A stretch of 64,000 nt of DNA from CAISKJ01 sp046351555 (GTDB lineage Bacteria; Myxococcota_A; Polyangia; Polyangiales; Ga0077539): positions 1 through 64,000 of the forward strand of contig JAXLYI010000017.1 in the NCBI GenBank assembly GCA_046351555.1, read 5' to 3'. Position numbers and translations under genes: made by a program. Shown one piece after another: positions 1 to 8,629 of the stretch. Below the pieces are notes generated by a model. It did not search any database, was not told the DNA's origin, and saw only the letters and a list, made by a program, of their open reading frames with translations. The stretch's first letter is position 1, and each line of letters begins with the position of its first letter.

Positions 1-2046
1 CCCGCGGCAGCAGTCGGAGCTGGCGCCGCAGCGCTCGCCGTACATCCTGCAGGGCGTGTTGACCGGCGGCGGGTTGCAGATGAAGCGCCCCATCGCGTCG
101 GGGCCGCAGGTGCCGGTGCAGCAGTCGCTGGAGGCCGTGCACGACGCGCCGCGCGGGGCGCAGGGCTGCGGCGCCCAGAAGCCCGAGACGTTGTCCGTCG
201 CGACGTCCTGGCCCGGGAGCCAGTAGGGCGGCGACGAGGGGTCGCGGCCCGCCGCGGGGTTGTTGGTGACGGCCGTGACCCAGAGCTGGCGGCGGCCCGT
301 GCCGCGCGTGCCCGCCTGCGCGTTGCCGTAGTCGCGCCGCGAGAAGTAGAGGAGCCAGTAGTAGCCGCCCTGGTTGAAGGGCGAGAAGTTGGGGAAGTAC
401 GCGTCGGAGTCAGCGTCCGCGCCCGACGCGTTGGTCATGCGCAGCGGCGCGCCGCCGGTGGGCGCGACGAGGTACATCGCCGCGGGGAAGCGGCGGCGCG
501 GTGAGCCCGGCGTCACCTCGAGGTCGGACTCGCTGTAGGGCCCGTGCTGGAAGGCGAGCCAGCGGCTGTCGGGCGTCCACGACGGGTACGCCACCGCGCT
601 GCCGCGCTGGGGCTCGCCGGAGAGCGACGCGCCGCGGAGCAGCGTGGTGGGCGCGCCGAAGGTGTCGGCCGCGGTCACGGGGAGCGTCGCGAGCTCGCTC
701 TCGTTGAAGGCGGTGGGCCCGGGGCCGCGGAAGTTGTCGACGAAGGCGATCGTGCGGCCGTCGGGCGACCACGAGGGCTGGACGGCGTCGTCGGCGGGGA
801 GCGTGCCGCCGCGCGGGGTCACGCGGTTGCCGGTGGCGGGGTCGACGAGGAAGAGGCCGCCGAGGCGGTTGGCGATGAGGCGGGTGCCGTCGTTGTTCCA
901 CGACGAGTAGACCCAGGAGGCCTCGTCGCGGACGGGGAAGCGCACCGGGGCGGGGTCGGCGGTGAGGTCGCGCGAGAGGTCGAAGACGGCGCTCGGCGCC
1001 TGGCCCTCCCAGATCTCCGCGGCCATGTAGCGACCGTCGCGCGAGATCGAGTGGCACGCGACGCAGCGGCTCCCGTCGGAGGCGCGGCGCGGCGGGCTGG
1101 GCATGAAGTTCTCGCGGCGCGCGTCGGCGTCGGTGATGCGGAGGATCTTCCCCTCGCGGAGGTCCCAGTAGTAGACGACGCCGAGGAGGGAGCCGCGCGC
1201 GAGGGTGACCTGCACCGCCGTCCCCGCGACCGCGCCGCGGGCGTCCGCGCGGTCGACCTGGACGCGCATCGGGGCCATCGGGTCGCTCTCGGCGATCGCG
1301 CGCCAGCCCGTCCGGTCGATGACGAGGTCGTACTTGAAGCCCGCGCCGTTGTGCGTGACGTAGCCCGTCACGATGGCGTTGGGCTTGGTGACGGTGACCC
1401 GGTACACGTCGCCGGCGGCGCCGTTCTCCCACTGGACGTCGAGGGGCTGGACGTTCTGCGGCATCACCGCGTTGGCGAGGGGGTAGCGCAGCACCACCGC
1501 GCGCGACGCGTCCGTCTCCAGCGGCCCGGCGAAGCGCGACGTCACCGTCGTCGGCGTCCCCGGCGCGAAGAACTCCCGCTCCACCCGCACCCGCAGGGTG
1601 GTCTCCGCGCGCAGGGCGGGGCCGTCGTCGCGCGCGATCGCGACGGCGACGGTGGTCACGCCCCCGACGAGCCCGTTGGCGGTGTAGCGCCCGCTCTCGG
1701 CGTTGATGCCGCCGAGGGCGTCGTTGGTCGCGCTCCACGCGCCGAGGGGGATCGCGCGGGTGGAGCCGTCGCGGTAGGTGCCCCAGACGGTGAAGTCCTG
1801 CGTGGCGGGCGTGCCCCGCGCGACGAGCACGGTGTCGGCGGGGCGCACCTCGATGGACGTGAGGTTGTCGAGGTAGCTGCGCGCGTCGAGCGGCGTCACG
1901 TCGAGGACGGGCACGTCGACGCGGACGGTGGCGTCGGGCACGCAGGCGGAGCCGGGCGCGCAGTCGCGGATGGTGGGCCCCGCGTCGCAGCCGGCGGCCA
2001 CGACGAGCAGGGCGGGGAAGCATCGGGCGGTGCGGGGGAGTCCCAT
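1..2046 (-). CDS. TolB/PD40-like propeller lipoprotein with CxxCH motif (3' end outside window)
   Basis: Reads open from the ATG at 2046 to the window edge, 682 codons without a stop, so the C-terminus is missing. Residues 1-20 form a lipoprotein signal ending LLVVAAGC. An Ig-like beta region follows (about 60-180). A haem-type CVACH motif lies at residues 328-332, followed by WD40-like PD40 strands (for example PSWSPDGRTIAFV and YPSWTPDSRWLAF). The visible C-terminus turns knottin-like, with repeated C-x5-CC-x3-C. TolB-type propellers bind periplasmic partners; the CxxCH suggests covalent haem c, but only one motif is visible and no distal ligand can be assigned. Probably a cell-envelope protein of unknown role. 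Gene order offers no partner, since the next gene is a divergent pilin. Confidence 0.85.
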   Translation of the reverse strand, partial: MGLPRTARCFPALLVVAAGCDAGPTIRDCAPGSACVPDATVRVDVPVLDVTPLDARSYLDNLTSIEVRPADTVLVARGTPATQDFTVWGTYRDGSTRAIPLGAWSATNDALGGINAESGRYTANGLVGGVTTVAVAIARDDGPALRAETTLRVRVEREFFAPGTPTTVTSRFAGPLETDASRAVVLRYPLANAVMPQNVQPLDVQWENGAAGDVYRVTVTKPNAIVTGYVTHNGAGFKYDLVIDRTGWRAIAESDPMAPMRVQVDRADARGAVAGTAVQVTLARGSLLGVVYYWDLREGKILRITDADARRENFMPSPPRRASDGSRCVACHSISRDGRYMAAEIWEGQAPSAVFDLSRDLTADPAPVRFPVRDEASWVYSSWNNDGTRLIANRLGGLFLVDPATGNRVTPRGGTLPADDAVQPSWSPDGRTIAFVDNFRGPGPTAFNESELATLPVTAADTFGAPTTLLRGASLSGEPQRGSAVAYPSWTPDSRWLAFQHGPYSESDLEVTPGSPRRRFPAAMYLVAPTGGAPLRMTNASGADADSDAYFPNFSPFNQGGYYWLLYFSRRDYGNAQAGTRGTGRRQLWVTAVTNNPAAGRDPSSPPYWLPGQDVATDNVSGFWAPQPCAPRGASCTASSDCCTGTCGPDAMGRFICNPPPVNTPCRMYGERCGASSDCCRG

Positions 2047-2252
2047 GGTGTGGTTGCTCTCCAAGTAGGGAACGGGGCCCTCGGGCCGTCAATGGTCGTA
2101 CCACGCCGGGCCTCGCAGACGGGCCTTTCCGATGGGATCCGCGCGTGCTCGCGGCGACGAAACGCGGCGCGCGACGGGTTGCGTTCGATGGCGCTCCTCG
2201 CTTACCGTCGTGGGTGTACTCGCGGCGCGACCGCGGGAGAAAACGGGACACC

Positions 2253-2855
<603 letters not shown>

Positions 2856-2875
2856 CTCCCTCCCATCCTCTCCTC

Positions 2876-3403
2876 ATGCGCGACGTGACCGGCCCCCGCG
2901 CGGCGCCCCTCGTGGCCGCCTCCCTGGGCGACGAGAGCCTCGACCCCGCAGTCCGCGACCTCGCCCTCGAACGCCTCGAAGCCCTCCTGCTCGCCGCCAT
3001 CCGCGCGGTGCCCGGCGCGGACTCCGTGGAGCGCGTGACGCTCTCCGCGGCCGACGGCGCCGTCACGCTCGCCCCCTCGCCCGCGCTCGACGACGCGGGC
3101 CTCGCCGCTGTCCGTGAGCGCGTCGACCGGACGCTCCTCGCGCAGCTCGCCGCCACCGTCGGCGCCGCGCGCCTCGCCGTCCGCAACGGCCAGCGGGCCC
3201 TCCCCCGCGAGCGGACGGCCGTGCGCGAGCCCGAGGCGCCCGCGCGCTGGGAGGACGTGGTCGCGGCGCTGGTGGGCGTGGTGGCCGCGCAGCAGCGGGC
3301 GATCGACGCGCTGGTCGCGCACGCGGGCGCGGCGCCGGACGGAGACGTCGCGGCGGCGATCGGGCGCGTCGAGGCGATGGTGGCGCGGCTGCGGGCGGGG
3401 TGA
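2876..3403 (+). CDS. Hypothetical protein, Ala/Leu-rich, helical
   Basis: A 175-residue protein starting 20 bp after the prepilin stop, so probably co-transcribed with it. It looks mostly alpha-helical. A central segment with alternating hydrophobics (ERVTLSAADGAVTLAP) suggests a small beta element. A C-terminal amphipathic helix spans about 130-175 (WEDVVAALVGVVAAQQRAID). There is no signal peptide, membrane segment or recognised motif. Its position hints at a role with the pilin, but nothing in the sequence tests this. Confidence 0.7.
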   Translation: MRDVTGPRAAPLVAASLGDESLDPAVRDLALERLEALLLAAIRAVPGADSVERVTLSAADGAVTLAPSPALDDAGLAAVRERVDRTLLAQLAATVGAARLAVRNGQRALPRERTAVREPEAPARWEDVVAALVGVVAAQQRAIDALVAHAGAAPDGDVAAAIGRVEAMVARLRAG

Positions 3404-3410
3404 GCGGGCG

Positions 3411-5369
3411 CTACTGCCCGTTGGAGAAATCGCAGCTCCCGGCGGGGGTGTTGCGCATGCACGTGGGCGGGACGGTGATGCGCGGCGAGCCGGCCCACAC
3501 CGAGGTGATGAACGACGTGATCTGCTCGCGCGCGGCGACGCCGGCCATCGTGTCGCGCGCCGCGAAGCCGTGCACGTCGAGCGGCTGCGTCACCCCCGTC
3601 GGCACGCGGAACTGCGTCAGCGCCGTCCCCCCCGCCACCTCCGCCACGGGCGCGACGCCGCGCACCGCGTGGAGCACCGCGCCCACCTGCGACGCGCCCG
3701 CGCTCGCGGCCGCGAGCTCGCTGCCGATGTTGGGGAGCACCGGGTCGCCCATGCTCTGCTGGAGGAGCATCGGGCGCTCGGGCGAGGCGCCGCCCCACAC
3801 CGCGCCGTCGGCGTCGTCGAAGTTGGTCTGGGCCATCCCGACCACCACATGGATGTCGATGTCGTTGCGGTAGTTGGTGTTGAGCACCAGCCGCGCGACC
3901 GAGTAGAGGTTGCTCTGCGTGAGGTAGTGCGACCAGCCCGCGCCCGGCACGTTGAGCACGGCCGCCGTCATCCGCGGCTCCGAGCGGACGAACACCAGCC
4001 CCATCGTCCCGCCGAGCGATCCGCCCGTCCAGATCGCGCCGTCGGCCCGCGGGTAGCGGCCCGCCGCGGGGTTGGCCATGCCCATGATCATCGGCGCCGC
4101 GAGCACCTGCGCGAGCGGCGCGGTCCGCGCGGTGTCGGCCCCGGGGCCCACCAGCGCGCGGAAGATCGCGGCGCCGTCGGCCACCGACTGGATGAGCCCC
4201 GCGGTCGACTGCTCGGCGCCCTTCACCATGTTGGCGAAGCGGGCGAAGCTCGGGATCACCGCGTCGCCCCAGTAGCCGGCGAAGCGGAGGTTCACCTTGG
4301 CCGCGCCGGCGCCGGCGATCTCGGCGTCGAAGGAGTTGTCGGTGACGTCGCCGCCCATCCCGTGGCCCCACATCGCGACGCGGTAGTCGCCCGTCCCGCG
4401 CGGCACCAACACCCGGAACGGGACCTCGTGCACGCCCTCCTCGCCCTCGGGCGTCACCGGCGCGCCCGACGCGTCGCGCACCACGCGCCCGTCGGCGTCG
4501 AGGAAGTCGGGGACGTTGGTGAGCCGGCCGACCACCTCCATCGCGCCGGGCCCCGTGGCGATCGGGCGAACGCGGTCGAGCGCGACCCGCACCTCGCCGC
4601 CGTCCACCGCGCGGAGGAGCCGCTCGCGCATCGCCAGGAGCGTTCGCGTGGGCTGCTCGCGCGAGCGGGTGGTGAAGTCCCACACGCGGACGACGTGGGC
4701 GAGGTCGACGCCCGCGGCGCGAAGGAGCGTTCGGTTCGGGGCGTGGTACGCGCGGAAGTGCGCCTGCTCTTCCGTCGCGGGCGTCGCGAGGCCGAGCGCG
4801 GCGCGGGTGAGCGCGGAGGCCGTGGGCGGCGCGGCGTCGGCGACGGGCACGGAGTCGAGGAGGACGGCGACGTGGTCGGTGGCGGGCTCCATCGGCGCGC
4901 GCGGGTACGCGATGATCAGCGACTCGGGCGTGAGGCTCGCCGGGGTGATCACGCGGTAGCGGACGGGGACGGGCGTGAGCGCGCCGTTGCGCACGGCGTA
5001 GAGGAGGAGGGGCCCTTCGCCGTCGCCGAGCATCGCGGGGTCGACGGTGCCCTGCACGACCGTCATCACGGGGGAGACGCAGGAGAAGCCGTCGGCGCGG
5101 TTGGCCTCGCGCGCGTCGTCGGTGGCCGCGAGGACGGACTCCGTGAGGTGGAGGCGCAGCCCGGTGGCGGAGGCGCGGTCGACGACGGTGAAGGTGTTGG
5201 AGGGCCACGGGAGCGCGCAGCGGCCGGGGTCCATCGGGTCACAGTCGGCGCTCATCGGGGTCCGGTCGCCGGCGACGCGGTCGGGGTACGAGGGGGCGGC
5301 GGGCGGCATGTCGTCGCCGCCACAGCCGGCGAGGGAGGCCGCGGCGAGCGCGAAGGCGAAGCGTCTCAT
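3411..5369 (-). CDS. Alpha/beta-hydrolase-like lipoprotein
   Basis: A 652-residue lipoprotein (lipobox SLAGC, Cys16). The C-terminal half resembles the bacterial extracellular lipase/alpha-beta-hydrolase fold. It has an oxyanion-type WGHGMGG segment and a nucleophile elbow TGGSLGGT with Ser451 as the candidate nucleophile. An acidic residue follows in FDDADGAVWGG, and a later GDPVLPNIGS resembles the Asp region preceding the catalytic His. Many Asp/Gly turns and few Lys suit an exported protein. The substrate is unknown. It lies 95 bp downstream of the zinc-ribbon gene on the same strand. I chose ATG 5369 because it opens directly on the signal peptide; the frame extends further upstream without one. 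Confidence 0.8.
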   Translation of the reverse strand: MRRFAFALAAASLAGCGGDDMPPAAPSYPDRVAGDRTPMSADCDPMDPGRCALPWPSNTFTVVDRASATGLRLHLTESVLAATDDAREANRADGFSCVSPVMTVVQGTVDPAMLGDGEGPLLLYAVRNGALTPVPVRYRVITPASLTPESLIIAYPRAPMEPATDHVAVLLDSVPVADAAPPTASALTRAALGLATPATEEQAHFRAYHAPNRTLLRAAGVDLAHVVRVWDFTTRSREQPTRTLLAMRERLLRAVDGGEVRVALDRVRPIATGPGAMEVVGRLTNVPDFLDADGRVVRDASGAPVTPEGEEGVHEVPFRVLVPRGTGDYRVAMWGHGMGGDVTDNSFDAEIAGAGAAKVNLRFAGYWGDAVIPSFARFANMVKGAEQSTAGLIQSVADGAAIFRALVGPGADTARTAPLAQVLAAPMIMGMANPAAGRYPRADGAIWTGGSLGGTMGLVFVRSEPRMTAAVLNVPGAGWSHYLTQSNLYSVARLVLNTNYRNDIDIHVVVGMAQTNFDDADGAVWGGASPERPMLLQQSMGDPVLPNIGSELAAASAGASQVGAVLHAVRGVAPVAEVAGGTALTQFRVPTGVTQPLDVHGFAARDTMAGVAAREQITSFITSVWAGSPRITVPPTCMRNTPAGSCDFSNGQ

Positions 5370-5464
5370 GCGCGGGAGTATCCACGAAGCCGCGGGGCCC
5401 GCACAGAGGGAGCCGCGGCTTCGTTCGCGCGGGCGGTGGTAGCCTCGCGCCGTGACGTGGCGCT

Positions 5465-6262
5465 TCACCGCGGCGCGCGTGGCATCCCCGCGAGCACGCA
5501 CACGCCGCCGCCGCAGTCGTCGGTGCACACCTGCTGGCCCGTCGCCGGGTCGCACCCGCACGACGAGGGGACGCACTGCGCCCGCGTGTCGCAGACCATC
5601 CCGCCGGGGCAGCCCGTGCGTCGGCAGCCCGGCGGCGTGAAGCCCGCGCAGCGGTCACCCGGGTCGCCCTGGCCGAAGCCCGGCCGCGCGTACCGGACCT
5701 GCACCTGCACCCGCGCGCGCTGCCCTTCTCGCACCTCCGGCAGCGCCTCGCGGACCGCCTCTGCGATGCACCGGGCGACGGGCTCCCGCGGCGCGGGCGA
5801 CGCGACGCCCCAGCCCACGACCACGCTGCGGCGCTCGTCACGGGCGGGCGCGGGGAGGCGTTGCGGCCGACACGCGCGGATGGCGTCGAGCCTGCGTCGC
5901 ACGGCGCTCCGGAGCGTGGCCTCCGTGCGCGGGTCGGCGCCGCGCACGACGACGGTCACGGTGGCCACAACGGGCGCGACGACGGGCGGCGCGGGGCGCT
6001 CGACGGGGTCGACGCCCGGGAAGGGGTGGAACGGCGGCGCCCCGTAGCCCTGGGCCCCGCCGCCGTGCTCGATGGTGAGGCGCGGCGGGAGCGGCTGCGC
6101 GGCGGCGTCGCTGGCGAGCCCGACGAGCGCGGCGCCGACGACCGCGACGGCCGCGAGGCGCGACGGCGCGGCGGGGCGGGCGGCGGTGCAGAAGGGGCAG
6201 GCGCGCTCGCTCGCGCGGATGTGGCGGTGGCATTGGTCGCAGAGGGTGAGGGCGTGGGTCAT
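5465..6262 (-). CDS. Zinc-ribbon / single-TM protein with AgmX-like domain and Cys-rich tail
   Basis: A 265-residue protein. The N-terminus has a C8-x2-C11 ... C22-x2-C25 zinc-ribbon pattern. A hydrophobic helix follows at about 32-50 (LAAVAVVGAALVGLASDAAA). A periplasmic domain (about 90-195) resembles the AgmX/TonB-like C-terminal module, with the helix LRSAVRRRLDAIRACR and strands VVVGWGV and VQVQVRYARPG. The tail contains about ten Cys (for example CGCDPATGQQVCTDDC). AgmX-type proteins are linked to gliding motility in myxobacteria; assignment here is by resemblance only. The start at 6262 puts the first Cys pair at the N-terminus. The frame remains open upstream, so a longer form cannot be excluded. 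Confidence 0.75.
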   Translation of the reverse strand: MTHALTLCDQCHRHIRASERACPFCTAARPAAPSRLAAVAVVGAALVGLASDAAAQPLPPRLTIEHGGGAQGYGAPPFHPFPGVDPVERPAPPVVAPVVATVTVVVRGADPRTEATLRSAVRRRLDAIRACRPQRLPAPARDERRSVVVGWGVASPAPREPVARCIAEAVREALPEVREGQRARVQVQVRYARPGFGQGDPGDRCAGFTPPGCRRTGCPGGMVCDTRAQCVPSSCGCDPATGQQVCTDDCGGGVCVLAGMPRAPR

Positions 6263-6392
6263 GGCGGCGCTCCTGCCGAGAGACGATGCAGGGACGCGGC
6301 CAGCGCGGGCGCCGCGGGATTGCGGGGCAACGCGCGGCAAGGTTTGGGGCGCGGGCTCCACGACGCGGGGCGCCGACGCCCCAACGGGTGCG

Positions 6393-6914
6393 CTACGAGC
6401 GCTTCGTTACCGCGGCGAGGATCTCGCGGAGCATGTCCCCCTGCGCGCGCTGCTCGGCCTCGATGCGCTCGAAGCGGGCGTTGTGCCCTTGCACGACCTC
6501 CAGCACCACGCGGTTGCGCACCTCCTGCTCCTCGACGAGCGCCCCGATGCGCGCGACCTGGCCGCGAACCTCGGCCCGGAAGGACTCGATCTCGTGCCGG
6601 AGCTCTCGGACCTCCGCGCGAACCTCGTCGATGCGTGCGTCGACCTGCGCGAACCTCGCATCGATCTGCTCGAACCTCGCGTCGACCTGCGCGAACCTCG
6701 CGTCGATCTGCTCGAACCTCGCGTCGACCTGCGCGAACCTCGCGTCGACCTGCGCGAACCTCGCGTCGATCCCGCGGAACTGCTCGGCGTGCTGGTCGAG
6801 GCGCGCCGCGAGCTCGTCGCGGACGCCCATCAGCATGTTTCGCGTGACGGGTACCTCCGACACCGCGGGGACCTTCTGCACGGAGGGGCCGGGGCGCTTC
6901 GGGCGGGTCGTCAT
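6393..6914 (-). CDS. Heptad-repeat coiled-coil protein
   Basis: A 173-residue protein. Residues about 45-95 are near-perfect heptads of the type IDARFAQ/VDARFEQ, encoded by a 21-bp tandem DNA repeat. A further coiled coil (EVRAEVRELRHEIESF) and a C-terminal amphipathic helix follow. There is no signal peptide or membrane segment, so it is probably cytoplasmic and oligomeric. Similar IDARF-heptad proteins are common in bacteria but lack an assigned function. The ATG at 6914 is followed by a basic, Pro-rich N-terminus (TTRPKRPGP). Confidence 0.8.
   Translation of the reverse strand: MTTRPKRPGPSVQKVPAVSEVPVTRNMLMGVRDELAARLDQHAEQFRGIDARFAQVDARFAQVDARFEQIDARFAQVDARFEQIDARFAQVDARIDEVRAEVRELRHEIESFRAEVRGQVARIGALVEEQEVRNRVVLEVVQGHNARFERIEAEQRAQGDMLREILAAVTKRS
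6637..6762 (-). repeat. 21-bp tandem repeat, six units, coding for IDARFAQ heptads
   Basis: Six contiguous 21-bp units begin at 6637, 6658, 6679, 6700, 6721 and 6742, with a partial seventh to about 6780. Units alternate between an Ala-Gln-Val and a Glu-Gln-Ile version. They differ at few positions, consistent with recent expansion by slippage or recombination. Each unit adds exactly one coiled-coil heptad, so copy-number change would keep the reading frame. Confidence 0.9.
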
Positions 6915-7084
6915 GGAGCCAGGCTACACCACGCCCCCTCGCGCGTGCGAGTTTGTCGCGTGGACACGCCGCGCCCCGACGGCCGACGAGGGCGTCGACC
7001 CGCGGTGCGAGGACGCCTCGCCGTCGCGCAAGGCGGCACCCCAAGCGGTTGCCGCCGTGGAGCGGGCGGTGCTACGAGCCGCGC

Positions 7085-7828
7085 GTGAGCCGACGCACGC
7101 GCCCGCCGGAGGGAGAGGTCGCCGCCCTCGTCGCCGCCGCCCGCAAGGGAGCCACCGCCGCGGAGCGTCGCGCCGCCTTCGAGGCGCTCGCGCGCCGGGA
7201 CCCCGCGGCGGCCGAGCCCGTGGCGCTCGCCTGGGCAGAGGCCCGCTCGGGCCCGCAGCTCGCCGCGGCGACGGCCTTCCTCCTCACGCGCGAGACGCGG
7301 CCCGCCCGCCTCGCGCTGCTCGTGCTCGCTGGACGCACGACGCCGGACGCGAGCGCCGTTCGACGCGTGCTCGGTTCGATCCGCGGCGCGGCCTTCGAGG
7401 AGGCGCTCCTCGCGGCTGTCGACGGGTGCGTCGAGGCCCTCGCGCCGCTCGCCGCGGTGGGCTCGCCCGAGCTCACACCGGCTCCGTTCCTCCACCACCA
7501 CCGTGCCGAGGCGGTGCTCGCGACGTGGTCTTCGAGAGCGCGGGCGCCCCTCTCGACGGCCCGCCTGCGCACGCTCGCCGGCCGGGCCGACGGCGCGTGC
7601 GTCGCGCTCGAGCTCCTCTGCGAGCGCGAGGCCGAGGGCGCGCTCCCCCGGGCCCGGGCGCTGCTCGATCACCCGCTCCTCACGCTCCGCCACCGCGCCG
7701 CGAAGCTGCTCCTCGCGCGCGGCGACGAGGGCGACCGCGCGCGCGTCGCCGCGATGCTCCGTGACCCGTGCCTCGACATCGGCCACCTCGCGGTGGAGGC
7801 GGTCTCCCGAGGGACGCGGCGACCCTGA
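7085..7828 (+). CDS. HEAT/Armadillo-like helical-repeat protein, N-terminal part (frame breaks at 7811-7813)
   Basis: Starts at GTG 7085 and reads 247 residues of short paired helices typical of HEAT-like repeats (VAALVAAARKGATAAERRAAFEAL; ALLDHPLLTLRHRAAKLLLARGD). The protein pattern breaks at GTRRP-stop. In the +2 frame, 7813-7902 continues it as DAATLTEALLAVVDDGAVASPL, and from 7901 the original frame resumes as AEARRFDESQ. Gaining one G in the GGG at 7811-7813 and removing G7900 would give one protein of about 488 residues ending at 8551. So this is either a disrupted gene or two sequence errors. No signal peptide. Function unknown; HEAT repeats usually mediate protein binding. Confidence 0.7.
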   Translation: MSRRTRPPEGEVAALVAAARKGATAAERRAAFEALARRDPAAAEPVALAWAEARSGPQLAAATAFLLTRETRPARLALLVLAGRTTPDASAVRRVLGSIRGAAFEEALLAAVDGCVEALAPLAAVGSPELTPAPFLHHHRAEAVLATWSSRARAPLSTARLRTLAGRADGACVALELLCEREAEGALPRARALLDHPLLTLRHRAAKLLLARGDEGDRARVAAMLRDPCLDIGHLAVEAVSRGTRRP

Positions 7829-7966
7829 CGGAGGCGCTCCTCGCCGTGGTCGACGACGGCGCTGTGGCCTCGCCGCTGCGCGCGACGGCCGGGCGGCTCG
7901 GCTGAGGCCCGCCGCTTCGACGAGTCGCAGACGCGCCGGCTCGCATCGCTCGCAGACTCCGGTGAC

Positions 7967-8551
7967 GTGTCACTGCACTGGATCGGCACGGCGGCCGTCG
8001 CCCGCCTCCCCCCCGACGAGGCCTTCGAACGCGGAGCGCCCCTGGTTCCGCCCGACTGCGCCGCGCCGGGGACGACGGCCGACTTCGCGCAGCGTGCCGA
8101 CCAGATGCTCCGCGCGCTGGTCTCGTCGGGGGCGGCGCTCGACCCGCGCTGGGGCCCGCTGCTCACCGAGGTGATCCGAGCTCCCGTCGGCGCGTGGGGC
8201 CTCCAGTGCCAGCCGAAGCACCGTGCGTGTGAGCTCCTCGCGCGCCTCGCGTGGGGGCCCGCGCTGGCGGCGCTCACGTCGCTCGCGGAGACCGCGCAGT
8301 GGTGCCACCTCTGCCGCGGCGGGGCGTTGCGCGCGCTGGGGGCGTTCCGGGAGGGCGCACCGCTCGCGGTCCTCGGCGCGGCGGCGCAGGAGGCCGACGG
8401 GACGCTCTGCGACCCGGCGTTCGCGTCGCTCGAAGCGATCGACGACCCGGCGGCGATCCCGTGGCTCTCGCGCGCGGCCGAGGCGACCCCGCACCCGTCG
8501 CGACGGGCGACGATCGAGCGCGTGATCGAGCGCCTCGCGCGGGCGCGGTGA
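7967..8551 (+). CDS. HEAT-like protein, C-terminal part of the gene starting at 7085
   Basis: Open from about 7901 in the same frame as the upstream part. A start at 7967 (GTG) is formally possible, but protein-like sequence extends upstream of it (ARRFDESQTRRLASLADSG), which argues that this is not an independent gene. It encodes about 194 residues with HEAT-like helices and a few Cys (CQPKHRACELL, WCHLCRGGAL). The final helices RRATIERVIERLARAR look like a natural C-terminus. See the entry at 7085 for the two compensating frameshifts. Confidence 0.65.
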   Translation: MSLHWIGTAAVARLPPDEAFERGAPLVPPDCAAPGTTADFAQRADQMLRALVSSGAALDPRWGPLLTEVIRAPVGAWGLQCQPKHRACELLARLAWGPALAALTSLAETAQWCHLCRGGALRALGAFREGAPLAVLGAAAQEADGTLCDPAFASLEAIDDPAAIPWLSRAAEATPHPSRRATIERVIERLARAR

Positions 8552-8629
8552 CGCGCGCGGCCTGGGTCTTCGCGCTGCTGCTCCGCGCTGCGAGACACCG
8601 TCCCTCCTCGCGGTGGTACCGTCGCCGCC

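Noticed and set aside
3114..6047. 977-codon plus-strand open frame
   Set aside because: It covers genes on the minus strand that have signal peptides and domains; its own translation is Arg/His/Gly-rich without motifs.
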